Part shown: positions 1-5,291 of the stretch, piece after piece | Layout: each line of letters opens with the position of its first letter | How positions within the stretch are numbered: the stretch's first letter is position 1 | Source: Methylotenera sp. | Lineage (GTDB): Bacteria > Pseudomonadota > Gammaproteobacteria > Burkholderiales > Methylophilaceae | Assembly: GCA_013816325.1 (NCBI GenBank) | Contig: JACDEP010000095.1 | Location: 1-7,878 of the forward strand | Length of the DNA: 7,878 nucleotides | Direction of reading: 5' to 3' | Position numbers and translations under genes: made by a program | The notes under the pieces: model-generated | The model's database searches: none | The model's input: the letters and a program-made list of their open reading frames with translations, nothing else | Told to the model about the DNA's origin: nothing

Positions 1-179
1 GGACGATGGCTTGTCATGCTGCCGTGCGAGCCAACCGTATACTGACAATCCCTGAAATGAATGCCTTGCTACGCGACATGGAAGCAACGGAGCGAAGTGG
101 CATGTGTAATCATGGACGACCTACTTGGTTTCAGGTAAGCATGAATGATTTGGATAAGATGTTTATGCGGGGTAAGTAG
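1..179 (+). CDS. mutL: DNA mismatch repair protein MutL, C-terminal end (5' truncated by window)
   Basis: The reading frame starting at base 3 is open from the window edge to a TAG at 177-179 and gives the last 58 residues of a protein. The stretch includes ACHAAVRANRILTIPEMNAL, then LLRDMEATERSG, CNHGRPTW and a final DLDKMFMRGK. This is the well-conserved end of the MutL C-terminal dimerisation/endonuclease domain; CNHGRPT corresponds to the C-P/N-H-GRP motif seen in this domain across MutL proteins and ACHAA to its ACH-like motif. MutL couples MutS mismatch recognition to strand incision and removal. The GHKL ATPase domain lies outside the window. In many proteobacteria miaA follows mutL directly; here about 1.27 kb intervenes. 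The next start codon comes only 4 bases after the stop and no terminator is visible, so downstream genes probably receive mutL transcripts. Confidence 0.93.
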   Translation, partial: TMACHAAVRANRILTIPEMNALLRDMEATERSGMCNHGRPTWFQVSMNDLDKMFMRGK

Positions 180-183
180 AGTT

Positions 184-748
184 ATGAGCAATGAATGGGA
201 GCGATTTCTTGAGCCTTCATTTCTACGGGAACGGTTAACATCTGCATCAATGTTCTTGATTGCTTATGAGTTTTTGAAAGAATCTATAGTAGGAAGAGTG
301 AAAAGTTTTTTCACAAAATGGCTTTGATGAAAACGGATCAATAATTGATGAAGAATATAAAAATAAAGTTTTATCACTAAATAAAAATCACTTGTACGCA
401 TCTTTAAAATGGCTAGAACAATTCGATGTATTAACTCAAGACGATCTCATAAAACTTGAAAAACTTAAATCCATAAGAAATTCCCTAGCTCATAATCTAT
501 CGTTACTGGTAACTGCTGGTGAAGATTTTGATCATGTAAATGCATTCAATGATGCTGTTGAGCTCATACATAAAGTTGAGAAATGGTGGATATTAAATGT
601 TGAAATACCTACCAACCCAGATTTTGATAATCAAGAAATTGATGAAGACGAAATAGTTTGTGGTCCGGTCCTTTCCTTACAATTATGCTCGAGGTTCTTT
701 CAGGAAATGAAGAGCTACTACAAATTTACAAACAAAATAAAAAAATGA
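184..748 (+). pseudogene. HEPN-like uncharacterised protein gene, split by two frameshifts
   Basis: The ATG at 184, 4 bases after mutL, opens MSNEWERFLEPSFLRERL and runs 47 codons to TGA at 325-327. A +1 shift near 315-327 continues the protein as DENGSIIDEEYKNKVLSLNK, then LYASLKWLEQFDVL and KSIRNSLAHNLSLLV, to a TGA at 746-748 (about 187 residues in all). After about 683, frame 1 looks more protein-like (MLEVLSGNEELLQIYKQNKK, running to TAG at 883-885), which implies a second, opposite single-base shift. RNSLAH (R codon 476-478, H codon 491-493) fits the R-x4-H motif of HEPN-domain RNases, often tied to toxin or defence roles; this assignment is inference from one motif. From memory it resembles an uncharacterised family with GFDE-G and NVEIPTNPDFD motifs. 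The gene is strikingly AT-rich: 361-480 has 31 G+C in 120 bases, against 59 in 120 in miaA (1801-1920). This suggests horizontal acquisition. Most likely a decaying gene; sequencing error or recoding are alternatives. Confidence 0.65.
322..327 (+). other. CTT-TGA frameshift point, same core as the prfB recoding site
   Basis: In the frame starting at 184, codon 47 is CTT (322-324) and is followed by TGA (325-327) and then T. A +1 slip of the Leu tRNA from CTT onto TTT would skip the stop and resume at GAT (326-328), entering exactly the frame that stays open to 748. CUU-UGA is the shift core of the release factor 2 gene. The strong Shine-Dalgarno-like stimulator that sits just upstream in prfB is not evident here. 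An extra A in the A-run at 315-318 explains the shift equally well and gives FFTNGFDENG. Only the sequence coincidence is certain. Confidence 0.35.
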
Positions 749-861
749 TTAAAAAATTTGCCATTTTTCTCATAGCCCAGCTGCCAGTAAAAATGCCGGT
801 GCGACTGACGACTCTAGCAAAGCGCCGCATTACCTCAGAACTGAAAGTTATAAATTCCCTC

Positions 862-878
862 AGTCTTTTTAAAAGACT
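862..878 (+). repeat. Perfect 8-bp palindrome with 1-base centre
   Basis: AGTCTTTT (862-869), a single T, then AAAAGACT (871-878) form an uninterrupted inverted repeat 14 bases upstream of the toxin-antitoxin promoter -35 box. The loop is too small and the flanks lack a U-run on either strand, so it does not look like a Rho-independent terminator. It could bind a dimeric regulator, or be chance in AT-rich DNA. Confidence 0.4.
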
Positions 879-891
879 TGAATAGGAAATC

Positions 892-920
892 TTGATATTT
901 CGTACGTAAAAGCGTACCAT
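892..920 (+). promoter_or_regulatory. Toxin-antitoxin promoter with two GTAC-core operator sites
   Basis: TTGATA (892-897, 5 of 6 consensus) and TACCAT (915-920, 4 of 6) are separated by exactly 17 bases, a good sigma-70 promoter. Transcription would start near 926-928, about 19 bases before the antitoxin ATG. Two GTAC cores lie at 902-905 (within CGTACG) and 914-917 (within CGTACC), 12 bases centre to centre, one in the spacer and one on the -10 box. The first is the more extended palindrome. YefM-type antitoxins are known to bind adjacent long and short palindromes with a TGTACA core, so the layout supports autorepression by the antitoxin and antitoxin-toxin complex. The promoter match is visible; the operator function is inferred. 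Confidence 0.6.
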
Positions 921-945
921 CTATAAATTCTTAGTGAGACTTATC

Positions 946-1188
946 ATGCAAACCCTGTCAGCCAGTACCGCCCGCACTAATCTATATCGCTTGATTGACG
1001 AAGCTGCAACTTCGCATCAGCCTTTGGTAATCACGGGTAAGCGGAATAATGCGGTGTTAGTGGCTGCTGATGATTGGGCTGCTATGCAAGAGACTTTGTT
1101 CTTACTCTCCGTTCCCAATATGCGTGAATCAATCCGTGAAGGCATGAATACGCCGGTAACTGAATTATCTACTAAGTTAGATTGGTAG
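946..1188 (+). CDS. Antitoxin of the Phd/YefM family
   Basis: An 80-residue protein starting MQTLSASTARTNLYRLIDEA, which has the standard N-terminal shape of Phd/YefM antitoxins: a short strand and helix that dimerise and bind the operator. The middle segment PLVITGKRNNAVLVAADDW (27-45) matches the family core in which the antitoxin dimer forms. The C-terminal part ETLFLLSVPNMRESIREG (49-66) is the toxin-wrapping, protease-sensitive segment. A GTG at 934 is in frame, but family alignment and the position relative to the promoter favour ATG 946, with a weak GTGAG purine stretch 7 bases ahead. It would neutralise the YoeB-like toxin encoded 3 bases downstream and repress the shared promoter. 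Family membership is confident; gene symbol left blank because the exact subgroup cannot be fixed by eye. Confidence 0.92.
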   Translation: MQTLSASTARTNLYRLIDEAATSHQPLVITGKRNNAVLVAADDWAAMQETLFLLSVPNMRESIREGMNTPVTELSTKLDW

Positions 1189-1191
1189 AAC

Positions 1192-1458
1192 ATGGCGAAT
1201 TGGCAGCTGCTTTATACCAAGGCAGCGCAAAAAGATGCTAAAAACTTAAGTGCAGCAGGGCTTAAAGATAAAGCATTGGTACTGCTAGACCTTATTGCTG
1301 AAAATCCTTTCCAGAATCCTCCACCTTATGAAAAACTCATCGGCGATTTAACCGGTGCATATTCTCGGCGCATCAATATTCAGCATCGCTTGGTTTATCA
1401 AGTATTAGAAACTGAAAAAATCGTTAAAGTGCTTAGAGTGTGGTCGCATTATGAATAA
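1192..1458 (+). CDS. yoeB: Toxin of the Txe/YoeB family (ribosome-dependent mRNA interferase)
   Basis: An 88-residue protein beginning 3 bases after the antitoxin stop. It carries the family signature: NPFQNPPPYEKL, then YSRRINIQHRLVYQV (57-71) and the terminal WSHYE. Lined up with E. coli YoeB, the catalytic residues E46, R65, H83 and Y84 correspond to E47, R66, H86 and Y87, so all are present and the toxin is predicted active. YoeB binds the ribosomal A site and cleaves mRNA there, blocking translation when the labile antitoxin is degraded. One extra Glu follows the usual terminal His-Tyr. That extra codon and the TAA lie within an 8-base overlap with the miaA start (1451-1458), which is unusual for a toxin gene and suggests the module is physically and translationally linked to miaA. 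Confidence 0.93.
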   Translation: MANWQLLYTKAAQKDAKNLSAAGLKDKALVLLDLIAENPFQNPPPYEKLIGDLTGAYSRRINIQHRLVYQVLETEKIVKVLRVWSHYE

Positions 1459-2410
1459 GATTGCTACTAGGAACTCCCTGTCTCCCGCAATTTTTTTAAT
1501 GGGCCCAACCGCAAGTGGCAAGACTGGCGCAGCTGTTGATCTGTATTCCAAACTTCCTATTGAAATCATCAGCGTAGATTCTGCATTGGTTTTCAAGGAT
1601 ATGGATATCGGTACGGCTAAACCTGATGCTGAAACCTTAGCGAAAGCACCACATCACCTGATAGATATTATCGAACCAACGAGTGCTTATTCGGCAGCGA
1701 ATTTTCGGAGCGATGCTTTACGCTTGATGGCTGATATTACCGCACGCGGAAAAATTGCGTTGTTGGTTGGCGGTACGATGCTGTATTTCAAGGCATTGGA
1801 AGGTGGGTTAAGCGGTTTGCCGGAAGCGAATCAAGAAGTACGAGCTAGACTAGATGCTCGAGCCGCTTTGATTGGCTGGCCTGGCATGCATGAAAAATTA
1901 GCATTAGTAGACCCTGAAACAGCCGCTCGTTTACAGCCGAATGATGCTCAACGTATACAGCGGGCGCTAGAAGTGTTCGAAATTACCGGTGAGAGTATGA
2001 CTAGCTTGTATGCCAAGCAAACCAGCGAAGCATTGCCGTATAAGTTGTTGAAGATTGCACTAGTGCCTAGTGACCGCAAAGTATTGCATGAGCGGATTGC
2101 ATTACGTTTTGACCAAATGCTGGCAGCTGGATTTGTGGATGAGGTAAAAGCTTTAATTGCTAAATATCCGCAGTTGACCGCCGAATCAACCTCAATGCGT
2201 TGCGTGGGTTATCGCCAGGCGCTTGAGCATTTGGCAGGTGATTATGATGCTGCCGAATTACACGATCGTGGCATCTTCGCAACCCGTCAATTGGCTAAAC
2301 GTCAACTCACTTGGCTGCGCGGCATGGATGACGTAGTGGAATTGGATTGCTTGGATGCAGACTTAAATGAGATAGTGTTCAATAAAGTAAGCGAATTCAT
2401 TCATAAATAA
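1451..2410 (+). CDS. miaA: tRNA dimethylallyltransferase MiaA
   Basis: A 319-residue cytoplasmic enzyme that transfers the dimethylallyl group from DMAPP to N6 of A37 in tRNAs reading codons that begin with U; MiaB-type enzymes can then methylthiolate it. Visible motifs are the P-loop GPTASGKT (18-25), SVDSA (41-45, with the likely general base Asp43), MDIGTAKP (51-58), GGTMLY (107-112), NDAQRIQRALEV (164-175), GYRQ (254-257 region) and ATRQLAKRQLTWLR (277-290). Length is normal. The start is ATG 1451, since the next Met (residue 17) abuts the P-loop. Only a poor ribosome binding site (GAGTG, inside the toxin gene) precedes it, so translation is probably coupled to termination of the overlapping toxin gene. 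hfq, a common downstream neighbour, does not follow. Confidence 0.97.
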   Translation: MNKIATRNSLSPAIFLMGPTASGKTGAAVDLYSKLPIEIISVDSALVFKDMDIGTAKPDAETLAKAPHHLIDIIEPTSAYSAANFRSDALRLMADITARGKIALLVGGTMLYFKALEGGLSGLPEANQEVRARLDARAALIGWPGMHEKLALVDPETAARLQPNDAQRIQRALEVFEITGESMTSLYAKQTSEALPYKLLKIALVPSDRKVLHERIALRFDQMLAAGFVDEVKALIAKYPQLTAESTSMRCVGYRQALEHLAGDYDAAELHDRGIFATRQLAKRQLTWLRGMDDVVELDCLDADLNEIVFNKVSEFIHK

Positions 2411-2447
2411 TAAACCACAAGAATAATAAACAATAAGGAATTCAAAA

Positions 2448-3035
2448 ATGGCTCTTAAAAGATTCGTAAAAGAAAATCTGGTACTGGTAATTGGCCTAAG
2501 TTTGCCGCTGTTGTTGATTGTGTTATTTTTTGTAGCGACCGTTATTCCAAAATCTATGGCTACGCCGCCGCAATATGAAATGCTGTTCACCGTGATGAAG
2601 TATGACTATCAAAATGCGCCTGACTATTTGCTGAACTATGCGGTGAAGGATAAGCATTTAATCGTTAAGACAAATAAGAATGAAGACAAGATAAAAAACT
2701 CCAACATCAATACATTGCTGGTCTATGAACCTAAAACAGAAACAGTACGAGAAATCAGTGTCGATGCTTCAAAGTTTGCAGATGCTGCTAATGAAATGGT
2801 TGTTGAAGACACCAAGGGTTATGAAATTGATAACTCGTCTCTTTCACCGGATGGCTATAAGCTGGAAGGACCGAACTATAACGGTGGCGGCTTGATGGGT
2901 GGGCTCTTTGGTGGAGGTTATCGAAATACTGGCTACCGCGTAATCAAAGGCAGCATAGGCTATAAATTACCTGAAGCCCAACAGAACTTTTATTACCACC
3001 AGCTTAAATTTATCGGTTGGATAATCAAAAAATAA
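2448..3035 (+). CDS. Uncharacterised membrane-anchored protein with glycine-rich loop
   Basis: A 195-residue protein preceded by AAGGAA 7 bases before the ATG and starting 37 bases after miaA. Residues 1-10 are basic (MALKRFVKEN), followed by one strong hydrophobic helix (11-33, LVLVIGLSLPLLLIVLFFVA and onward). The remaining 160 residues are polar, so it is likely an inner-membrane protein with a periplasmic domain; no signal peptidase site is obvious. The domain has alternating beta-like stretches (LIVKTNKNED, NTLLVYEPKTETVREISV), a run GGGLMGGLFGGG (146-157), and an aromatic end FYYHQLKFIGWIIKK. From memory this layout recalls an uncharacterised proteobacterial family with SPDGY and a GLFG-rich segment, but no function is known to me. 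It probably shares a transcript, and perhaps a role, with the membrane protein gene 12 bases downstream. Confidence 0.75.
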   Translation: MALKRFVKENLVLVIGLSLPLLLIVLFFVATVIPKSMATPPQYEMLFTVMKYDYQNAPDYLLNYAVKDKHLIVKTNKNEDKIKNSNINTLLVYEPKTETVREISVDASKFADAANEMVVEDTKGYEIDNSSLSPDGYKLEGPNYNGGGLMGGLFGGGYRNTGYRVIKGSIGYKLPEAQQNFYYHQLKFIGWIIKK

Positions 3036-3039
3036 GGAG
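3034..3039 (+). promoter_or_regulatory. Ribosome binding site selecting ATG 3048
   Basis: AAGGAG (3034-3039) overlaps the stop codon of the preceding gene. It is 2 bases from ATG 3042 but 8 bases from ATG 3048, so only the second ATG has normal spacing. The start of the next gene is therefore placed at 3048. Confidence 0.7.
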
Positions 3040-3047
3040 CTATGTCT

Positions 3048-3980
3048 ATGTTGCAAAAAGAAGAAGCATTACAAGACATCGTCTTACTTGCCAAGCATCA
3101 CGATATCACCTTAGAAGACATCGCAAAGGCGCTTACTAACAGCCAAAAGCAGGTCAATCAACAAGCCTCAAGTACCTTATCTAAGTTATTGGTTTATATA
3201 GGCGGCATTTTTGTTTTTGCCGGCATAGGCGTATTTATTTCCATGTATTGGGCAGATTTCGGCTCTGCACAACGCGTCATCATTACCCTAGGGACTGGGC
3301 TAATCGCGTTCTTTATGGGAATTGCCTGTTTAGCCGATAATAAATACGAGCGTGCAGCCACCCCGTTATTTTTGATGTCATCTTTATTGCAACCAACCGG
3401 TATTCTAGTGATGTTACAAGAGTACTCATCTGGCGGTGACCCGCGGCACGGATTACTTTTCATGGCAATCTATATGTTCATACAGCAGGGCGCAACATTT
3501 TGGGCAAAAGGGCGTACGGTGCTAGCATTCAGCGCGATTTTATTCAGCTGTGTTCTCCTCGCCAATTTATTCGATATTTGGGATATGAATGAAAAGCTTA
3601 TTGGAACCGTAATCGGTATCTCGATTATCTGTATTGCGTACGCATTAAATCAGTCACGGCATTTAGCAATCGCCCCTTTTTGGTATTTCGTGGGCGCGCT
3701 GATACTCATGTGGTCAGTGTTTGAGGCTGTTAAAAATACGCCATTTGAGTTGGTGTACCTTGGCCTTTCTGCATTCATTGTGTTTTTGAGTACTTATGTG
3801 CGCAGTAGGTCTTTATTGCTGATAGGAACGTTGGCCATGCTGCTTTATATTGGCTATTACACAGCTAAACATTTTGCCAATACGGTCGGTTGGCCCATTG
3901 CATTAGTAATGATAGGTATTGCCTTACTCGCGCTGAGTACATTGGCTGTTAGACTAAACAATAGATACATTAAATCATAG
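3048..3980 (+). CDS. Polytopic membrane protein, DUF2157-like
   Basis: A 310-residue protein from ATG 3048 (MLQKEEALQDIV), chosen by ribosome-binding-site spacing over ATG 3042. The first 45 residues are polar and helical (DITLEDIAKAL), then about ten hydrophobic segments follow, near residues 47-67, 74-94, 104-124, 135-153, 156-176, 185-201, 206-226, 234-250, 255-273 and 281-301. The first segment, LLVYIGGIFVFAGIGVFISMYW, with a following W and acidic residue, resembles the first helix of DUF2157 proteins, a family of unknown function with a cytoplasmic N-terminus; this is recognition by eye and only moderately sure. No catalytic or transporter motif was found. The 12-base gap and shared ribosome-binding-site/stop overlap with the preceding gene indicate co-translation of the two membrane proteins. 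Confidence 0.8.
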   Translation: MLQKEEALQDIVLLAKHHDITLEDIAKALTNSQKQVNQQASSTLSKLLVYIGGIFVFAGIGVFISMYWADFGSAQRVIITLGTGLIAFFMGIACLADNKYERAATPLFLMSSLLQPTGILVMLQEYSSGGDPRHGLLFMAIYMFIQQGATFWAKGRTVLAFSAILFSCVLLANLFDIWDMNEKLIGTVIGISIICIAYALNQSRHLAIAPFWYFVGALILMWSVFEAVKNTPFELVYLGLSAFIVFLSTYVRSRSLLLIGTLAMLLYIGYYTAKHFANTVGWPIALVMIGIALLALSTLAVRLNNRYIKS

Positions 3981-3987
3981 TGTTATA

Positions 3988-4026
3988 TAATTAATTTAAA
4001 GTATTTTATTGGTTTAGTATTAATTA
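3988..4026. repeat. AT-only inverted repeat between convergent genes
   Basis: TAATTAAT (3988-3995) and ATTAATTA (4019-4026) are perfectly complementary 8-base arms around a 23-base AT-rich loop, lying between the membrane protein gene and dapC and ending on the dapC stop codon. It could contribute to bidirectional termination, but the stem has no G-C pair, so it would be weak; chance is likely in such AT-rich sequence. Confidence 0.2.
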
Positions 4027-5214
4027 CATAGCATTAACGCGTTTTGCCGCTTCTATACATTCGTTTAAGCTAGCAACAAGCGCTAAACGTACAAAGTTCT
4101 TGCCTGGGTTAATACCATGCGCTTCACGGGCCAAGTAGCTGCCAGGTAATACCGTTACATTGAAGTCACGGTAGAGTTTCAAGGCAAACTCGGTGTCGCT
4201 TACTTTAGTTCTTGCCCATAGATAAAACGCTGCATCCGGCATTGCAACTTCAAGCGTTTTGCCTAGTATAGAGGTGACGGTACTGAACTTTTCAGCGTAA
4301 AGTCTGCGGTTCTCAATGACATGCACCTCGTCGTTCCAGGCGGTTAAGCTGGCGGCCTGTACAGCCGGATTCATGGCGCAGCCATGATAAGTGCGGAACA
4401 ATGCGAATTTTTCGATGATGCTTTCATCGCCAGCAACAAAGCCAGAGCGCATGCCTGGCACGTTTGAGCGTTTGGAGAGTGAGCTGAAAATTATCAGGTT
4501 TTTATAATTCCTGCTCAATTGATGCGCGGCTTGCAAGGCACCTAAAGGAGGGTTCGCTTCATCAAAATAGATTTCTGAATAGCATTCATCTGCGGCAATC
4601 ACAAAGCCGTATTGGTCGGACAATTCAAATATCTCTTTCCATTGCGCCAAGCTCATGACCTTGCCGGAAGGGTTGCCAGGGCTGCAGACATAGACTAATT
4701 GCGTGCGTTTTAATACGTCTACAGGAACGCTGGCAAAATCCATTGCATGATTATGCTTTGAATCTTTATGTGGCACTGTATTCAAAAAGTAAGGTTCGGC
4801 GCCAGCTAGAAAGGCTGCGCCTTCGTAAATCTGGTAGAACGGGTTTGGTGAGATAACCACTGGCTTGGTTTTGCTATTATCAATAATCACCTGTGCAAAT
4901 GCGAATAAGGCTTCGCGGCTACCGGTTACCGGCAAGATGGCTTTTTCAGGGTTAAGCGCAGGCACATTGTAGCGGCGTGAAATCCAAGAGGAAATCGCTT
5001 GTCTTAACTCAATAGAACCTAGAGTCGTGGGATAATTGGCCAGTCCCCCTAAGTTATCAACTAACGCATCTTTAATGATTTGGGGCGTAGCATGTTTAGG
5101 CTCGCCGATTGATAAATTGATGGCAGTGTAAGCGGGATTTGGTGTGGTGCCCTTGAATAGATCGCGTAAACGTTGAAAAGGATAGGGCTGGAGTAGGTTT
5201 AGGTTTGGATTCAT
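4024..5214 (-). CDS. dapC: Succinyldiaminopimelate aminotransferase DapC
   Basis: A 396-residue PLP enzyme of fold type I that interconverts N-succinyl-2-amino-6-oxoheptanedioate and N-succinyl-LL-diaminopimelate using glutamate, in the succinylase route to lysine and peptidoglycan diaminopimelate. The start MNPNLNLLQPYPFQRLRDLF at 5214 matches the typical DapC beginning. The frame stays open 23 codons further up, but that extension contains the promoter and is not protein-like. Motifs: NLSIGEP (33-39), YPTTLGSIELR (61-71), CSPGNPSGKV (177-186, Asn181), AADECYSEIYF (207-217, Asp209 to the pyridine nitrogen and Tyr212), SSLSKRSNVPGMRSGF (244-259, Schiff-base Lys248) and FVRLAL (374-379, carboxylate-binding Arg376). 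General class I aminotransferase is certain; DapC rather than another specificity rests on overall resemblance and the N-terminal signature. dapD and dapE are not in the window. Confidence 0.88.
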   Translation of the reverse strand: MNPNLNLLQPYPFQRLRDLFKGTTPNPAYTAINLSIGEPKHATPQIIKDALVDNLGGLANYPTTLGSIELRQAISSWISRRYNVPALNPEKAILPVTGSREALFAFAQVIIDNSKTKPVVISPNPFYQIYEGAAFLAGAEPYFLNTVPHKDSKHNHAMDFASVPVDVLKRTQLVYVCSPGNPSGKVMSLAQWKEIFELSDQYGFVIAADECYSEIYFDEANPPLGALQAAHQLSRNYKNLIIFSSLSKRSNVPGMRSGFVAGDESIIEKFALFRTYHGCAMNPAVQAASLTAWNDEVHVIENRRLYAEKFSTVTSILGKTLEVAMPDAAFYLWARTKVSDTEFALKLYRDFNVTVLPGSYLAREAHGINPGKNFVRLALVASLNECIEAAKRVNAM

Positions 5215-5221
5215 AGGCTGA

Positions 5222-5251
5222 ATTATAGATAGCCTGCATTCAATAGAGCAA
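5222..5251 (-). promoter_or_regulatory. dapC promoter, possibly leaderless
   Basis: On the minus strand a perfect TATAAT (5227 to 5222) lies 18 bases downstream of TTGCTC (5251 to 5246, 3 of 6 match). Only 7 bases (5221-5215) separate the -10 box from the dapC ATG, so transcription would start at or next to the A of the start codon. No Shine-Dalgarno sequence is seen in that gap. This fits a leaderless mRNA if the -10 box is used. Confidence 0.5.
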
Positions 5252-5291
5252 GAATTAAAGTAAGCAATGATATAGGTAAGCAAGGATCACA

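Noticed and set aside
306..312. T-TTT-TTC heptamer in the HEPN-like gene as a -1 programmed frameshift site
   Set aside because: A -1 slip there enters the frame that stops at TAA about 30 bases later; the downstream open frame needs +1.
726..920. Minus-strand 64-residue open frame over the toxin-antitoxin upstream region
   Set aside because: No supporting start signal or family; it covers the palindrome and promoter, and its composition follows AT-rich noncoding sequence.
934..945. GTG at 934 as antitoxin start
   Set aside because: It would add four residues not typical of the family; MQTLSAST from ATG 946 matches the usual YefM/Phd beginning.
2411..2447. Terminator between miaA and the following gene
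   Set aside because: No inverted repeat or U-run was found in the 37 bases; readthrough seems more likely.
2448..3035. GDYXXLXY partner of DUF2157
   Set aside because: The defining GDY-x-x-L-x-Y motif is absent; the PDYLLNY stretch is only superficially similar.
5215..5283. N-terminal extension of dapC up to 5283
   Set aside because: The extension reads as non-protein-like sequence, contains the TATAAT box, and DapC proteins typically begin at the MNP-LLQPYPF segment.
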